From: Sphingomonas kyeonggiensis
GTDB taxonomy: Bacteria; Pseudomonadota; Alphaproteobacteria; Sphingomonadales; Sphingomonadaceae
Direction of reading: 5' to 3'
Length of the DNA: 64,000 nucleotides
Assembly: GCF_030812785.1 (NCBI RefSeq)
Contig: NZ_JAUSTJ010000002.1
Location: 1,240,001 to 1,304,000, forward strand
Part shown: piece by piece, positions 53,846-61,990 of the stretch
How the letters are laid out: every line of letters starts with the position of its first letter
Position numbering within the stretch: the stretch's first letter is position 1
Notes under the pieces: generated by a model
What the model was told of the DNA's origin: nothing
Databases searched by the model: none
Seen by the model: the letters and a program-made list of their open reading frames with translations, nothing else
Translations under genes and position numbers: made by a program

Positions 53846-55285
53846 ATGCCGACCCTCCCTTCCCTTCGCACCATCGGAGCGCCCGCGCTCCGCGTCTCGC
53901 CCCTGCTGGCGACGCTGCTCGGCTTCGTCACCATCGTGGCGATCGCGCTGCCGCTCTGGCTGGTGGCTCACACCCCGCGGACCGTCGTGCACAAGCGCGG
54001 ACCAGTGAAGGTGTCGCACCGGGTGGTGCCCAAGTCCGAATTGCCGCCGGTCGAGCCGGTCGAGCTCCAGGTCGTCACTCCGGATGACGCGCGGACCTTC
54101 AACGCCTCCATTCCCTTCTCCACCCTGCCCAACCCGGCGGCGCGGCCGTTCAACATCTTCGGCGCCGAGGACAGCCGCGCGCGGGCGGTCGATTGCCTGG
54201 CCGCCGCGGTCTATTACGAGGCGGGCGACGATGCCGAGGGGCAGCGCGCCGTGGCGCAGGTGATCATCAACCGCGCCCGCCACCCGGCCTTCCCCAAGTC
54301 GATCTGCGGCGTGGTGTTCCAGGGTTCGGAGCGCTCGACCGGCTGCCAGTTCACCTTCACCTGCGACGGCGCGATGCTGCGCTATTCGCCGACGGCCGCG
54401 GCCTGGGAGCGCGCCCGCTACGTCGCCCGGATCGCGCTGAACGGCTCGGTCTACAAGCCGGTCGGCCACGCCACCCATTATCACACCGACTGGGTTGTGC
54501 CGTACTGGAGCGCCAGCCTCGAAAAGATCACCGAGGTCCATACCCATCTCTTCTTCCGCTGGGCGGGCTGGTGGGGCACGCCGCCGGCGTTCAACCGCAG
54601 CTATACCGGGGTTGAACCCAACATCGCGCTGATGGCGAGGCTCGCCCCGGGCAATTTCCAGCCCGACCCGGCGCTCGAGGGGCTGGTGCCGGGCGCGGTG
54701 GGTAGCGACGGCGCATTCATCGACCCCGCCTCGATCCCGCAAAGCGCTGTCCCCGCACCGATGGCGATCGAGGGCGGCGGCGAATCGAGCAACTTCATGC
54801 TCACCCTCCCCCAGGGCATCGGCCCTGATGCCTTTGCCGCCCTCGCCATCCGCACCTGCGGCGAGCGGCCCTATTGCAAGTTCATGGCCTGGGCGGACTC
54901 GAAGCAGACCCCGGCCAGGCTGCCCCTTTCCACCGCGCAGGTCTCGACCATGTCGTTCAGCTATCTGCGCGACGAGACGCAGGGCTTCGCCAAGGCGCTA
55001 TGGAACTGCGCCCAGTTCCGCCGCCCCAGCCCGGTCCAGTGCATGCGCGCTCAGATTCCGACCGAAGCTGCCGCCGCCGCACCTGCTCCCGCCGCGACGC
55101 CGATCCCCGGCGCCACCCCGCTCGCTGCGCCCGCGCCGCTGACCGGAATCCGGCGCAAGGTCGAGGCGGTGACGCCGGCCAGCGCGCCGGCGACGGTGCC
55201 GGCCCAGGGCAAGGGCACAGTGAGCTTCACCCTGCCCGTGCCGCGGCCTTCGCCCACCCCGCGCCCCACGCCCGAGGCGCGCTAG
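53846..55285 (+). CDS. SleB-type cell-wall hydrolase (Hydrolase_2)
   Basis: A 479-residue protein. One N-terminal membrane segment (VTIVAIALPLWLVAH) anchors it. The catalytic domain reads CLAAAVYYEAGDDAEGQRAVAQVIINRA, with the proposed catalytic Glu, CGVVFQGSERSTGCQFTFTCDG, ATHYHTDWVVPYWSASLEKI and HTHLFFRWAG. A long Pro/Ala C-terminal region follows. It should cleave peptidoglycan in the periplasm. ATG at 53831 is an alternative start. Convergent with the PH gene by 4 bp. Confidence 0.82.
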   Translation: MPTLPSLRTIGAPALRVSPLLATLLGFVTIVAIALPLWLVAHTPRTVVHKRGPVKVSHRVVPKSELPPVEPVELQVVTPDDARTFNASIPFSTLPNPAARPFNIFGAEDSRARAVDCLAAAVYYEAGDDAEGQRAVAQVIINRARHPAFPKSICGVVFQGSERSTGCQFTFTCDGAMLRYSPTAAAWERARYVARIALNGSVYKPVGHATHYHTDWVVPYWSASLEKITEVHTHLFFRWAGWWGTPPAFNRSYTGVEPNIALMARLAPGNFQPDPALEGLVPGAVGSDGAFIDPASIPQSAVPAPMAIEGGGESSNFMLTLPQGIGPDAFAALAIRTCGERPYCKFMAWADSKQTPARLPLSTAQVSTMSFSYLRDETQGFAKALWNCAQFRRPSPVQCMRAQIPTEAAAAAPAPAATPIPGATPLAAPAPLTGIRRKVEAVTPASAPATVPAQGKGTVSFTLPVPRPSPTPRPTPEAR

Positions 55286-56724
55286 TCGACCCGGGCCGCC
55301 AGCGCCCGGGTCAGCGCCAGCGCGGCATCGAGCGGGGCATCGGTCACATTGGGGCGATGCAGGCCACTGGCGCCCGCCGTATCCACCACCACCGTCGCCA
55401 CGCCGAGCCGGCGCTGCAGCCAACTCTGTTGCACGGTAAGCGTCTGGATCGACTCGAAGGGCACGATCCAGTCGCGTTGCGAGAGCACCCCGCGCATCAC
55501 CTGCAGGCTGGTGTCGCGCAGGGCATAGCGGTGGAAGCTGCGCTGGAAGAGCGCGATGGCCACCGGCACGGGGACGAGCAGCAGCCCCCACCAGAGCGGC
55601 GGCAGGAACCAGCCGGCGATCCCGAAGACCAGCGCGACCGGCAGGCCATGGCGGATCGCCGAGCGCAGGATATGGGCCGAAGCCACCGGACGCAGGCCGA
55701 TCCGCTCGAACGGCGGCAAGGGCGTGGCGGCGACGACCTCGGCCGCTTCTGCTGCGGTGGCGAAGGGAGACAGTTCCTGGCGGCCCGAAGGATCCTCGCT
55801 GCCGCCCAGCGTCTGCACCGCGACGGTGTTCCAGCCCAGCCGCCCGCTGATCGCCCCGCGATGGACGAGGCCGAGCTGGATGCGGCGGTCGGCGATCACC
55901 ACCTCCGACCGGGTCAGCAGCCCGCGCATGCGGCGGAAGCGGCCGGGCTCGTGGCTGAGCGTGAAGCCATAGTCGCGCAGCAGCGTGCGGACGATGCCGG
56001 CGATCACGCCGAGCAGCAACGCGATCGCCAGCACCAGGAGCAGCGCCCGGATGCTGAACTGGGCGAGGGCAACGCGCTCGGCCTCGCCGAACCACTTCTC
56101 CCAATCGAACTCCACCACCCGGTCGATCGAGTGGATCGCGCCGTAGATCGCGGCGAGCCAGAGCATCGAGAAGCCGAAAACGCCGCGCAGCAGGACCCGA
56201 CCGAGCGACATGGCATAGACGGTGCGGCGCTCGGGCTCCGCAGGGCTTGTTTCGTCCGCCCTTTCGGAGGCAGACGGGCGATAGGCGCGCAGCAGCGCGC
56301 GCAACCGCTCGGCTTCGGCAAGCGAGACGCTGTCGAGCTCGGCCTCTTCCGCCTTGCCGCCGCCGGTCTCGATCCGGACCAGCGCCAGCCCGAAGATGCG
56401 CGCAAAGGGGCTGCGCTCGATCGACACGTCCTGGATGCGGCCGCGCGGGATCGAGCGGCGGTTGCGCTGCACCAGGCCGTGCTGGATCAGCACTTCCTCT
56501 TCGCCGATCGTGTAGGTGAAGGTCCACCAGCCGAGCCAGGTCGTGACGATCACCGCCGCGGCGATGGCGGCGAAGGTGCCGAACGCCAGCACCGGATGGA
56601 ACTCCCGCCCGGCGAAGCCGAGCACCAGCGGGGGCACGACCAGCGTGGAGGGCGCGCGCTTCACGAAGCGCATGATCACCGTGAGGATGTGGAGCCGCTG
56701 CGGCGCGTCGCCGGGGTCAGTCAT
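55282..56724 (-). CDS. PH-domain membrane protein (YdbT-like)
   Basis: A 480-residue protein with several membrane segments (STLVVPPLVLGFAG, VLAFGTFAAIAAAVIVTTWLG, LVFGIAGWFLPPLWWGLLLVPVPVAI) and three bacterial-PH (bPH2) domains, seen as GEEEVLIQHGLVQRNRRSIPRGRIQDVSIERS and repeated later (RGVLSQRDWIVPFESIQTLTVQQ). It overlaps the 159-residue PH gene by 8 bp, forming the ydbS-ydbT pair known in other bacteria. Function is poorly defined. Confidence 0.8.
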   Translation of the reverse strand: MTDPGDAPQRLHILTVIMRFVKRAPSTLVVPPLVLGFAGREFHPVLAFGTFAAIAAAVIVTTWLGWWTFTYTIGEEEVLIQHGLVQRNRRSIPRGRIQDVSIERSPFARIFGLALVRIETGGGKAEEAELDSVSLAEAERLRALLRAYRPSASERADETSPAEPERRTVYAMSLGRVLLRGVFGFSMLWLAAIYGAIHSIDRVVEFDWEKWFGEAERVALAQFSIRALLLVLAIALLLGVIAGIVRTLLRDYGFTLSHEPGRFRRMRGLLTRSEVVIADRRIQLGLVHRGAISGRLGWNTVAVQTLGGSEDPSGRQELSPFATAAEAAEVVAATPLPPFERIGLRPVASAHILRSAIRHGLPVALVFGIAGWFLPPLWWGLLLVPVPVAIALFQRSFHRYALRDTSLQVMRGVLSQRDWIVPFESIQTLTVQQSWLQRRLGVATVVVDTAGASGLHRPNVTDAPLDAALALTRALAARVD

Positions 56725-57196
56725 GCCCGGCGCTGCCGATCCGCTCGCGGATCGCGTCGCGGATGCCCTCGGCGGCGTCGCGGGAAATGCCGGGAAGCAC
56801 CACGAAGTTGTTCTCGCTGCCCGCCGTGTGGACGATCAGCCGCGCGACTCCGAACAGCCGCTCGAGCACGTCCTGGGCCACGTCGATATGCTGGACGCGG
56901 AGGACCGGGACGATGGTGTGGACGCGGGTGAACAGCCCATATTCGACATGGAGCTCGCTGCCGGTAAAGGCATAGCCCCAGCGGCGCCAGCTGCGCCCCG
57001 GCGCGAAGACGGCGATCCACAAGGCGAGCAGCAGCGCCGGCGCCAGGATCAGCCCCCGCACCGGCAGGCCCGGCACGAAGATCTCCGCAGCGACGGCGGC
57101 TGCGAGCAGGACCAGCGCATTGCGGATCGCCCGCAGGCGGATGACGTGGAGCTGCCCACGCTCGAGCGGCGTGAGCGGTACAATGGCCAAGGTCAT
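56717..57196 (-). CDS. PH-domain membrane protein (YdbS-like)
   Basis: A 159-residue protein with two membrane helices (NALVLLAAAVAAEIFVPGLP, LILAPALLLALWIAVFA) and one bPH domain (YAFTGSELHVEYGLFTRVHTIVPVLRVQHIDVAQDVLERLFGV). It precedes and overlaps the longer YdbT-like gene. The pair acts at the membrane. A dispersed repeat tail lies about 80 bp upstream of its ATG. Confidence 0.8.
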   Translation of the reverse strand: MTLAIVPLTPLERGQLHVIRLRAIRNALVLLAAAVAAEIFVPGLPVRGLILAPALLLALWIAVFAPGRSWRRWGYAFTGSELHVEYGLFTRVHTIVPVLRVQHIDVAQDVLERLFGVARLIVHTAGSENNFVVLPGISRDAAEGIRDAIRERIGSAGHD

Positions 57197-57276
57197 GAAA
57201 AGACTATCGACACCCCCGGTTCGCGGCTCAAGTGCCTTACTGCACCATTACGGCGCCGGCATGACATATCGCGCCA

Positions 57277-57294
57277 AAGTTCATGAAGTTCACG
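57277..57294 (-). repeat. Head-tail dispersed repeat, copy C, tail
   Basis: Minus-strand CGTGAACTTCATGAACTT, related to the tails of copies A and B (GTGAACTTAGTGAACTT). It lies about 81 bp upstream of the YdbS-like start, on the same strand as that gene. The matching head is at 57929-57947, with a gene between. Confidence 0.5.
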
Positions 57295-57304
57295 CCAAAG
57301 CCCC

Positions 57305-57892
57305 CTATTCCTCCCTGCCGATCTGCTTCCAATGTCCGCCCAGACCCTCGCGGACAAGCTTGTAGACTTGATTGTTCGGGTGCTTCGGCGCGCAGAAGCC
57401 CGACAGATTATAGGTCCTGCCCGCCTCGCGCAGCTCGGTGAGATAGCCGGGACCATCCGTACAGATCACCAGCTCCGATGGATCCTTATTGGGCATGCGT
57501 GCGGCATCGAACAGCAGGGCGTGAACGCGCCGCGCGATGCCGGCGTAGCTGCAATCGCCCTGCACGCAGAAGGCGAGGTTGAGCGAGCGCTCGGCGACCA
57601 GGCGGCAGCGGGTTTGCGACAGATTGCACTGGTGGCGGAGGGTATCGAGCGAGGCGACTGCCTCTCCCTTCTCGCCGGGCGTGATCGTGACGATGTTGCG
57701 CTCGCCGCCACGCAGCGCGGGCGTGGTGCTGAACCGGATAGCGGCGTCGCCGATCTCGCCGAGCCTGGGGCTGGCGAAGGGGTTGCGATCGGCCTGCTTC
57801 GTCAGCCACGAATCCCCGGTGGTGCGATCGGGGTCGTTTGCCGGGTTGAAGTCGTTCGAGCCCAGCAGCAACAGCAATGCGAATGTCAGCAT
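57305..57892 (-). CDS. Hypothetical protein between repeat head and tail
   Basis: A 195-residue protein. A short hydrophobic N terminus (MLTFALLLLLGSNDF) resembles a weak signal. Cysteines in QCNLSQTRCRLVAERS, CVQGDC and CTDGPG suggest an exported, disulfide-bonded fold. GGGGAGG precedes the ATG at 57892. Unrecognised family. It is bounded by motifs of a dispersed repeat that elsewhere enclose only 120-180 bp of non-coding DNA. Confidence 0.65.
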   Translation of the reverse strand: MLTFALLLLLGSNDFNPANDPDRTTGDSWLTKQADRNPFASPRLGEIGDAAIRFSTTPALRGGERNIVTITPGEKGEAVASLDTLRHQCNLSQTRCRLVAERSLNLAFCVQGDCSYAGIARRVHALLFDAARMPNKDPSELVICTDGPGYLTELREAGRTYNLSGFCAPKHPNNQVYKLVREGLGGHWKQIGREE

Positions 57893-57928
57893 CCAGCACC
57901 TCCCCTTGGGGGCCGGATGCAAACATTT

Positions 57929-57947
57929 GAAATCCTACATTGCAAGC
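57929..57947 (-). repeat. Head-tail dispersed repeat, copy C, head
   Basis: Minus-strand GCTTGCAATGTAGGATTTC, one base from the heads at 47900 and 60924 in the shared part. It precedes the ATG of the hypothetical gene by 37 bp on the same strand. Confidence 0.5.
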
Positions 57948-57978
57948 GGGATTGGCGAACCTTGCCACTGGCATCAAC

Positions 57979-58008
57979 CTGATCCCCGGCGAAGGCCGGG
58001 GCCCAGTT
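57979..58008. repeat. Left 30-bp inverted repeat flanking the GIY-YIG gene
   Basis: The 30 bp beginning CTGATCCCCGGCGAAGGCC are exactly the reverse complement of 58430-58459. The stem is shared with the folC-downstream REPIN at 25223. Confidence 0.9.
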
Positions 58009-58017
58009 GCGGCGATT

Positions 58018-58314
58018 TCAAGAAGGCGGGAGACGATCGAAGAGATCATCCCAGTCAGGGTTCAACCCTTCGATCTCACGGATTTTCCAGGTCCGCTGCC
58101 ACCTCTTCATTTGAAGTTCCCGGTAGCGCGCTGCGTCCAGGCTTTCGTACATTTGGTACCAGACAAGCAGTTTGCAGCGATGCTTCCTGGTAAAGCCCTC
58201 GACTACGCCATTGCGATGCTCCCAAGCGCGCTTGGGTAAGTCACTAGTGGCACCGAGATAGAGTGTGCCATTGCGCCCGCTTGCCATGATGTAGACGAAG
58301 CCGTGCTTTTCCAT
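58018..58314 (-). CDS. GIY-YIG endonuclease enclosed by inverted repeats
   Basis: A 98-residue single-domain GIY-YIG nuclease. GFVYIMASGRNGTLYLGATSD carries the VYI/YLG halves (residues 7-9 and 19-21). KRAWEHRNG supplies Arg29 and His33, and a Glu at 66 precedes QMKRWQRTWKIREIEGLNPDWDDLF. It resembles small UPF0213/YhbQ-type proteins. AGGAG lies before the ATG; upstream ATGs give no better start. Identical 30-bp inverted repeats lie 9 bp and 115 bp outside it. Confidence 0.9.
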   Translation of the reverse strand: MEKHGFVYIMASGRNGTLYLGATSDLPKRAWEHRNGVVEGFTRKHRCKLLVWYQMYESLDAARYRELQMKRWQRTWKIREIEGLNPDWDDLFDRLPPS

Positions 58315-58429
58315 CCCGCTTCTCCTGCGAGAATGGAACATATTGCGAACATTTAAGTGTTGCAAGGGCGCCGCAGCCGAATGTCACGACGCCCTTCGCT
58401 GACGGATTCACTATAACAGCACAGCCCGA

Positions 58430-58459
58430 AACTGGGCCCCGGCCTTCGCCGGGGATCAG
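58430..58459. repeat. Right 30-bp inverted repeat flanking the GIY-YIG gene
   Basis: Exact reverse complement of 57979-58008. A further degenerate GGGGATCAGCCGGGGTCCCC lies directly after it at about 58469-58488, possibly a truncated extra copy. Confidence 0.9.
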
Positions 58460-58494
58460 CTATGGACTGGGGATCAGCCGGGGTCCCCAAAAGC

Positions 58495-60297
58495 TCACGC
58501 CGCGCGGAACAGCTCCGGGTCGAGCGCCATCACCGTCTCGCTGCCGGCCTCGATCTTACGGCGCAGGCCACTCGCGTCGGGGAAGAAGCGCTCGGCGTAG
58601 AAGCGGGCGGTGACCAGCTTGGCTTCGTAGAACTTGGCGTCGCCTTCGCCGGTGGCCAGTGCCGCGGCTGCAGCCTTGGCCATGCGCAGCCACATCAAGC
58701 CGAGCGCCACCGTGCCGGTGAGTTGCATGTACGGATAGGCGCCGGCGCCGACATCGTTCGGGTTCTTGAAGCCGTTCTGGGCGAGCCACATCGTCGCGCC
58801 CTGGAGATGGCCGAGCGTCTTTTCGAGGCCCTCCGCCAGCGTGGCGAGCTTCTCGTCGCCCTTGGCGGCGGCGGCTTCCTCGGCGACCAGCTTGAAGAAG
58901 GCCTGGACCGCGCGACCGCCGTTCATGGCGAGCTTGCGACCGACCAGGTCCATCGCCTGGACGCCGTTGGTGCCCTCATAGATCATCGAGATGCGGGCAT
59001 CGCGGACATATTGCTCCATGCCCCATTCGGCGATGTAGCCATGGCCGCCATAGACCTGCTGGCTGTCGGTCGCGACCTTGTAGCCGATATCGGTGCCGAC
59101 GCCCTTGATGACCGGGGTGAGCAGGCCGACCAGGTCCGCGGCGAGCTGGCGCTCCTCCTCGGTCGGCGCGGCATGCTCGAGATCGACCTGGAGCGCGCCC
59201 CACAGGCACAGCGCGCGCATGCCCTCGGTCTGCGCCTTGGCTTCCATCAGCATGCGGCGGACGTCCGGGTGGACGAACAGCGTGTCGGCCTTTTCGTTCG
59301 GCTCCTGCGGGCCGGTGAGCGCGCGGCCCTGGCGGCGGTCATGCGCGTACTGGACGGCGTTCTGCAGCGCGACTTCGCCGACGCCGAGGCCCTGGAGGCC
59401 GACACCCAGACGGGCGGCGTTCATCATGATGAACATCGCGGCGAGGCCCTTCATCTCCTCGCCGACGAGCCAGCCGGTGGCGCCGTCATAGTTCATCACG
59501 CAGGTCGAATTGGCGTGGATGCCCATCTTGTGCTCGATCGAGCCGCAGGTGACGGCGTTGCGCGCGCCAAGGCTGTCATCGTCGTTGACCAGGAACTTGG
59601 GGACGACGAACAGCGAGATGCCCTTGCTGCTCTCCGGCGCGCCGGGCGTCTTGGCGAGGACGAGGTGGATGATGTTCTCGGTCAGGTCATGCTCGCCCGA
59701 CGAGATGAAGATCTTGGTGCCGGTGATCGAGTAGCTGCCATCGGCGTTCGGCTCGGCGCGGGTGCGGATCAGGCCGAGATCGGTGCCGCACTGCGGCTCG
59801 GTGAGGTTCATCGTACCGCCCCAGGTGCCGGCGACCATCTTGGGGACATACTTCGCCTGCTGCTCGGGCGAGCCCTTGACCAGCAGCGACGCGATCGCGC
59901 CATGGGTGAGGCCGGGATACATGGCGAAGGCCATGTTGGCGGAGATCATATACTCCTGGAATGCGGTGGAGATGACGTGCGGCATCCCCTGGCCGCCGAA
60001 CTCGACGGGCGCGCTCAGCGTGCCCCAGCCGCTCTCGACGAACTGGTTGTACGCTTCCTTGTAGCCGGCAGGCGTGGTGACACTGCCGTCGTCATGGCGC
60101 TTGCAGCCTTCCTGGTCGCCCGAATGGTTGAGCGGGAACAGCACTTCGGCGACGAACTGGCCGCCCTGCTCGAGCACGGCGTCGACCGTGTCGGGGGTGG
60201 CGTTCTCGAAGCCGGGCAGGTTGGCGTAGCGATCGAGGCCGATCACCTGCTCGAGGATGAAGCGCGTGTCGCGCACCGGCGGGGTGTACTGGGGCAT
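58495..60297 (-). CDS. Acyl-CoA dehydrogenase family protein
   Basis: A 600-residue FAD-dependent dehydrogenase of the longer subgroup that includes DmdC (3-methylmercaptopropionyl-CoA dehydrogenase) and FadE-like enzymes. The FAD-binding pattern is GTMNLTEPQCGTDLGLIRTRA. The catalytic Glu is in SMIYEGTNGVQAMDLVGRKL. GGHGYIAEWGMEQYVRDARI completes the core. It follows the MerR gene after 18 bp, so it is the likely target of that regulator. It may act in beta-oxidation or amino-acid degradation. Confidence 0.88.
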   Translation of the reverse strand: MPQYTPPVRDTRFILEQVIGLDRYANLPGFENATPDTVDAVLEQGGQFVAEVLFPLNHSGDQEGCKRHDDGSVTTPAGYKEAYNQFVESGWGTLSAPVEFGGQGMPHVISTAFQEYMISANMAFAMYPGLTHGAIASLLVKGSPEQQAKYVPKMVAGTWGGTMNLTEPQCGTDLGLIRTRAEPNADGSYSITGTKIFISSGEHDLTENIIHLVLAKTPGAPESSKGISLFVVPKFLVNDDDSLGARNAVTCGSIEHKMGIHANSTCVMNYDGATGWLVGEEMKGLAAMFIMMNAARLGVGLQGLGVGEVALQNAVQYAHDRRQGRALTGPQEPNEKADTLFVHPDVRRMLMEAKAQTEGMRALCLWGALQVDLEHAAPTEEERQLAADLVGLLTPVIKGVGTDIGYKVATDSQQVYGGHGYIAEWGMEQYVRDARISMIYEGTNGVQAMDLVGRKLAMNGGRAVQAFFKLVAEEAAAAKGDEKLATLAEGLEKTLGHLQGATMWLAQNGFKNPNDVGAGAYPYMQLTGTVALGLMWLRMAKAAAAALATGEGDAKFYEAKLVTARFYAERFFPDASGLRRKIEAGSETVMALDPELFRAA

Positions 60298-60315
60298 TTC
60301 AGGGTTCCTCGGGGG

Positions 60316-60741
60316 TTAGTCGCTGCTTTTGAGCAGGTCGACGAATTGCTGGAGCTCGGTGATGTGCGCGTCGATGTCGCGCTTCTGGTTCTCGAGCAGC
60401 TCGATGCGTTCGAGGCAGCGCTCGAGCGTGAACTGCTTCTGGGTGCTGCGGCCGTCGCCGACATCGTAGAGGTCGATCATCTCGCGGATCTCGGCCAGGC
60501 TGAAGCCGACGCGCTTGCCGCGCAGAATCCAGGCGAGCCGGGCACGGTCGCGGTGCGAATAGATGCGGGTGGTGCCGCGGCGCTCGGGGCCGATCAGCCC
60601 CTCGTCCTCATAGAAGCGCAGGGCGCGCGGGGTGACCGAGAACTCGGCGCACAGGTCCGAGATGGTGAAGGAGTCGCGGTCCGGTCGCTGATCGATCGGC
60701 GCCAGGGCCTCGAGCGGAAAGGCTGGTGCGTTCATGGGCAT
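60316..60741 (-). CDS. MerR-family regulator (LiuR-like) of the acyl-CoA dehydrogenase operon
   Basis: A 141-residue MerR protein. FTISDLCAEFSVTPRALRFYEDEGLIGPERRGTTRIYSHRDRARL is the winged HTH; KRVGFSLAEIREMIDLYDVGDG and a long C-terminal coiled coil (RCLERIELLENQKRDIDAHITELQQFVDLL) follow. No Cys metal site, so an acyl-CoA or related ligand is more likely. GGGGAAGG lies before the ATG. An inverted repeat 16-31 bp upstream probably binds it. Confidence 0.85.
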   Translation of the reverse strand: MPMNAPAFPLEALAPIDQRPDRDSFTISDLCAEFSVTPRALRFYEDEGLIGPERRGTTRIYSHRDRARLAWILRGKRVGFSLAEIREMIDLYDVGDGRSTQKQFTLERCLERIELLENQKRDIDAHITELQQFVDLLKSSD

Positions 60742-60756
60742 GGAAAATACCTTCCC

Positions 60757-60772
60757 CTTACGTGAACGTCAA
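60757..60772. promoter_or_regulatory. LiuR-like operator before the merR gene
   Basis: CTTACGT-GA-ACGTCAA, an inverted repeat of the TTnACGT/ACGTnAA type reported for LiuR-family MerR regulators. The operator lies 16-31 bp upstream of the regulator ATG, implying autoregulation of the regulator plus the dehydrogenase. Confidence 0.6.
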
Positions 60773-60785
60773 TCAAATTGGCGTC

Positions 60786-60945
60786 GGAAGTTCACTAAGT
60801 TCACGACATCTACGCGCGAGCGGCGGCGCCTTTCTCTGCTGCAGGCGCACGAGCGCATGTCGGCCAGGAACGCCGTCGATTATCACTCTGTTCGCGCATC
60901 CGCATGACGCGAATGTTTCAGAAGAAATCCTACATTGGAAGCCGG
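60786..60945 (-). repeat. Head-tail dispersed repeat, copy B
   Basis: On the minus strand the head GCTTCCAATGTAGGATTTC (plus-strand 60924-60945 region) and the tail GATGTCGTGAACTTAGTGAA (plus-strand 60786-60810) match copy A with no or few changes, 160 bp end to end. No gene lies between. The tail is about 45 bp upstream of the merR ATG. Confidence 0.6.
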
Positions 60946-60953
60946 TAAGCAGC

Positions 60954-61460
60954 TCAGTTGGCGCCGCAGAGCCGCTTGCCGTTGGCATCGCGCATCGCGG
61001 CGGCCTCGGCGGCCGACTCGCTGAGCCGCGCAACCTCCAGCCCCGCATAGGAGGCGCGTTTTGCGCAGAATTTATTGCAGCCATCGGGCAGCGCGCCCGG
61101 GAAGGCGATCTTGTCGCCGTCATACTTGGCGTCGAACGAGCAACTGCCGTCCTCGCCGAACTCGATATGGAGCGCCTCCCCTACCCGGCTCGCCCGCCCT
61201 GAGCCGCTGCAGGTGATGCGGTCGCCATAATCGACGAAGGCGCCGATCCGGTAGCCGAGCTCCTCGTCGGGGACGATGCAGATGCGGTCGGTGTCCCGGG
61301 CATAGAGGCCGGCGACGTCGGTATCCGCCGGGTTGCGGACCAGGCCGCGCTCGATCGCGGCCTTTTCGAGGTCCTGGGGCTTCTCGGCCTTGTTCGCGGG
61401 CGCCTGGCCGCCCGAGCAGGCGGCGAGGAGTAAGGCGAGGAGCAGCCCTGCCCGCTTCAT
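60954..61460 (-). CDS. Lipoprotein of unknown function
   Basis: A 168-residue lipoprotein with the lipobox LLALLLAAC. The mature part contains [53 protein letters not shown] and later Cys residues ([21 protein letters not shown]) resembling an exported cysteine-rich domain. It overlaps hisI by 4 bp. No catalytic motif is recognised. Confidence 0.65.
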   Translation of the reverse strand: MKRAGLLLALLLAACSGGQAPANKAEKPQDLEKAAIERGLVRNPADTDVAGLYARDTDRICIVPDEELGYRIGAFVDYGDRITCSGSGRASRVGEALHIEFGEDGSCSFDAKYDGDKIAFPGALPDGCNKFCAKRASYAGLEVARLSESAAEAAAMRDANGKRLCGAN

Positions 61461-61813
61461 CCGCGGACGAGCTTTCCGCCCTCGACGATCCGGTAGAAGC
61501 AGCTCGGCGCGCCGGTGTGGCAGGCGGGGCCGTGCGGCTCGACCTTGAGCCAGACGGCGTCCTGGTCGCAGTCGATCCGGGCTTCGAGCACCTTGAGGAC
61601 ATGGCCCGAGGTCTCGCCCTTCTTCCAAAGCCTGCCGCGGCTGCGCGACCAGAAGGTCGCCTCGCCAGTGTCGAGCGTCGTCTGAAGGGCCTCGGCGTTC
61701 ATGTGCGCGAGCATCAGCACCGTGCCTTGGGGATCGGTGCAGACCGCGGTGATCAGGCCGGCGGCGTCATATTTCGGGTCGAGCACGAGGCCCGTTTCGC
61801 GATTGGTGTCCAC
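61457..61813 (-). CDS. hisI: Phosphoribosyl-AMP cyclohydrolase
   Basis: Third step of histidine synthesis, ring opening of PR-AMP. The product is 118 residues. Zinc and magnesium ligands are visible: Asp81, Cys82, Asp83, Asp85 (DCDQD), Cys98 (PACHTG) and Cys105 (PSCFY). [17 protein letters not shown] is the substrate-binding signature. It overlaps the lipoprotein gene by 4 bp. Other his genes are not in the window. Confidence 0.96.
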   Translation of the reverse strand: MDTNRETGLVLDPKYDAAGLITAVCTDPQGTVLMLAHMNAEALQTTLDTGEATFWSRSRGRLWKKGETSGHVLKVLEARIDCDQDAVWLKVEPHGPACHTGAPSCFYRIVEGGKLVRG

Positions 61814-61850
61814 CCGCGTGAACTAGCGCAGCGATCCGTCGTCGTCATTA

Positions 61851-61983
61851 GCCCTCTCCCGCTTTCGCCGGAGAGGGTTGGGTGAGGGCACTTCTTCCGT
61901 GCCACCAGAGAAGAAATGCCCACACCCTCCCACGTCGCTTCGCGACGCGGGCCCCTCCCTCTCCCGCGAAAGCGGGAGAGGTG
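61851..61983. repeat. REPIN-like element, CCCTCTCCC family
   Basis: GCCCTCTCCCGCTTTCGCCGGAGAGGG with GGGTGAGGGCA at left, and the inverted CCACACCCTCCC with CCCTCTCCCGCGAAAGCGGGAGAG at right. It lies between the Rho_N gene and hisI. Confidence 0.8.
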
Positions 61984-61990
61984 TGATCGC

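Noticed and set aside
57317..57340. GCTTCCAATGT match on the plus strand near the end of the 195-residue gene
   Set aside because: It lies in coding sequence, in the wrong orientation, and the similarity stops after 11 bp; probably chance.
58462..60765. 767-codon plus-strand frame opposite the acyl-CoA dehydrogenase and merR genes
   Set aside because: It spans two genes with clear families on the other strand, so it cannot be real.
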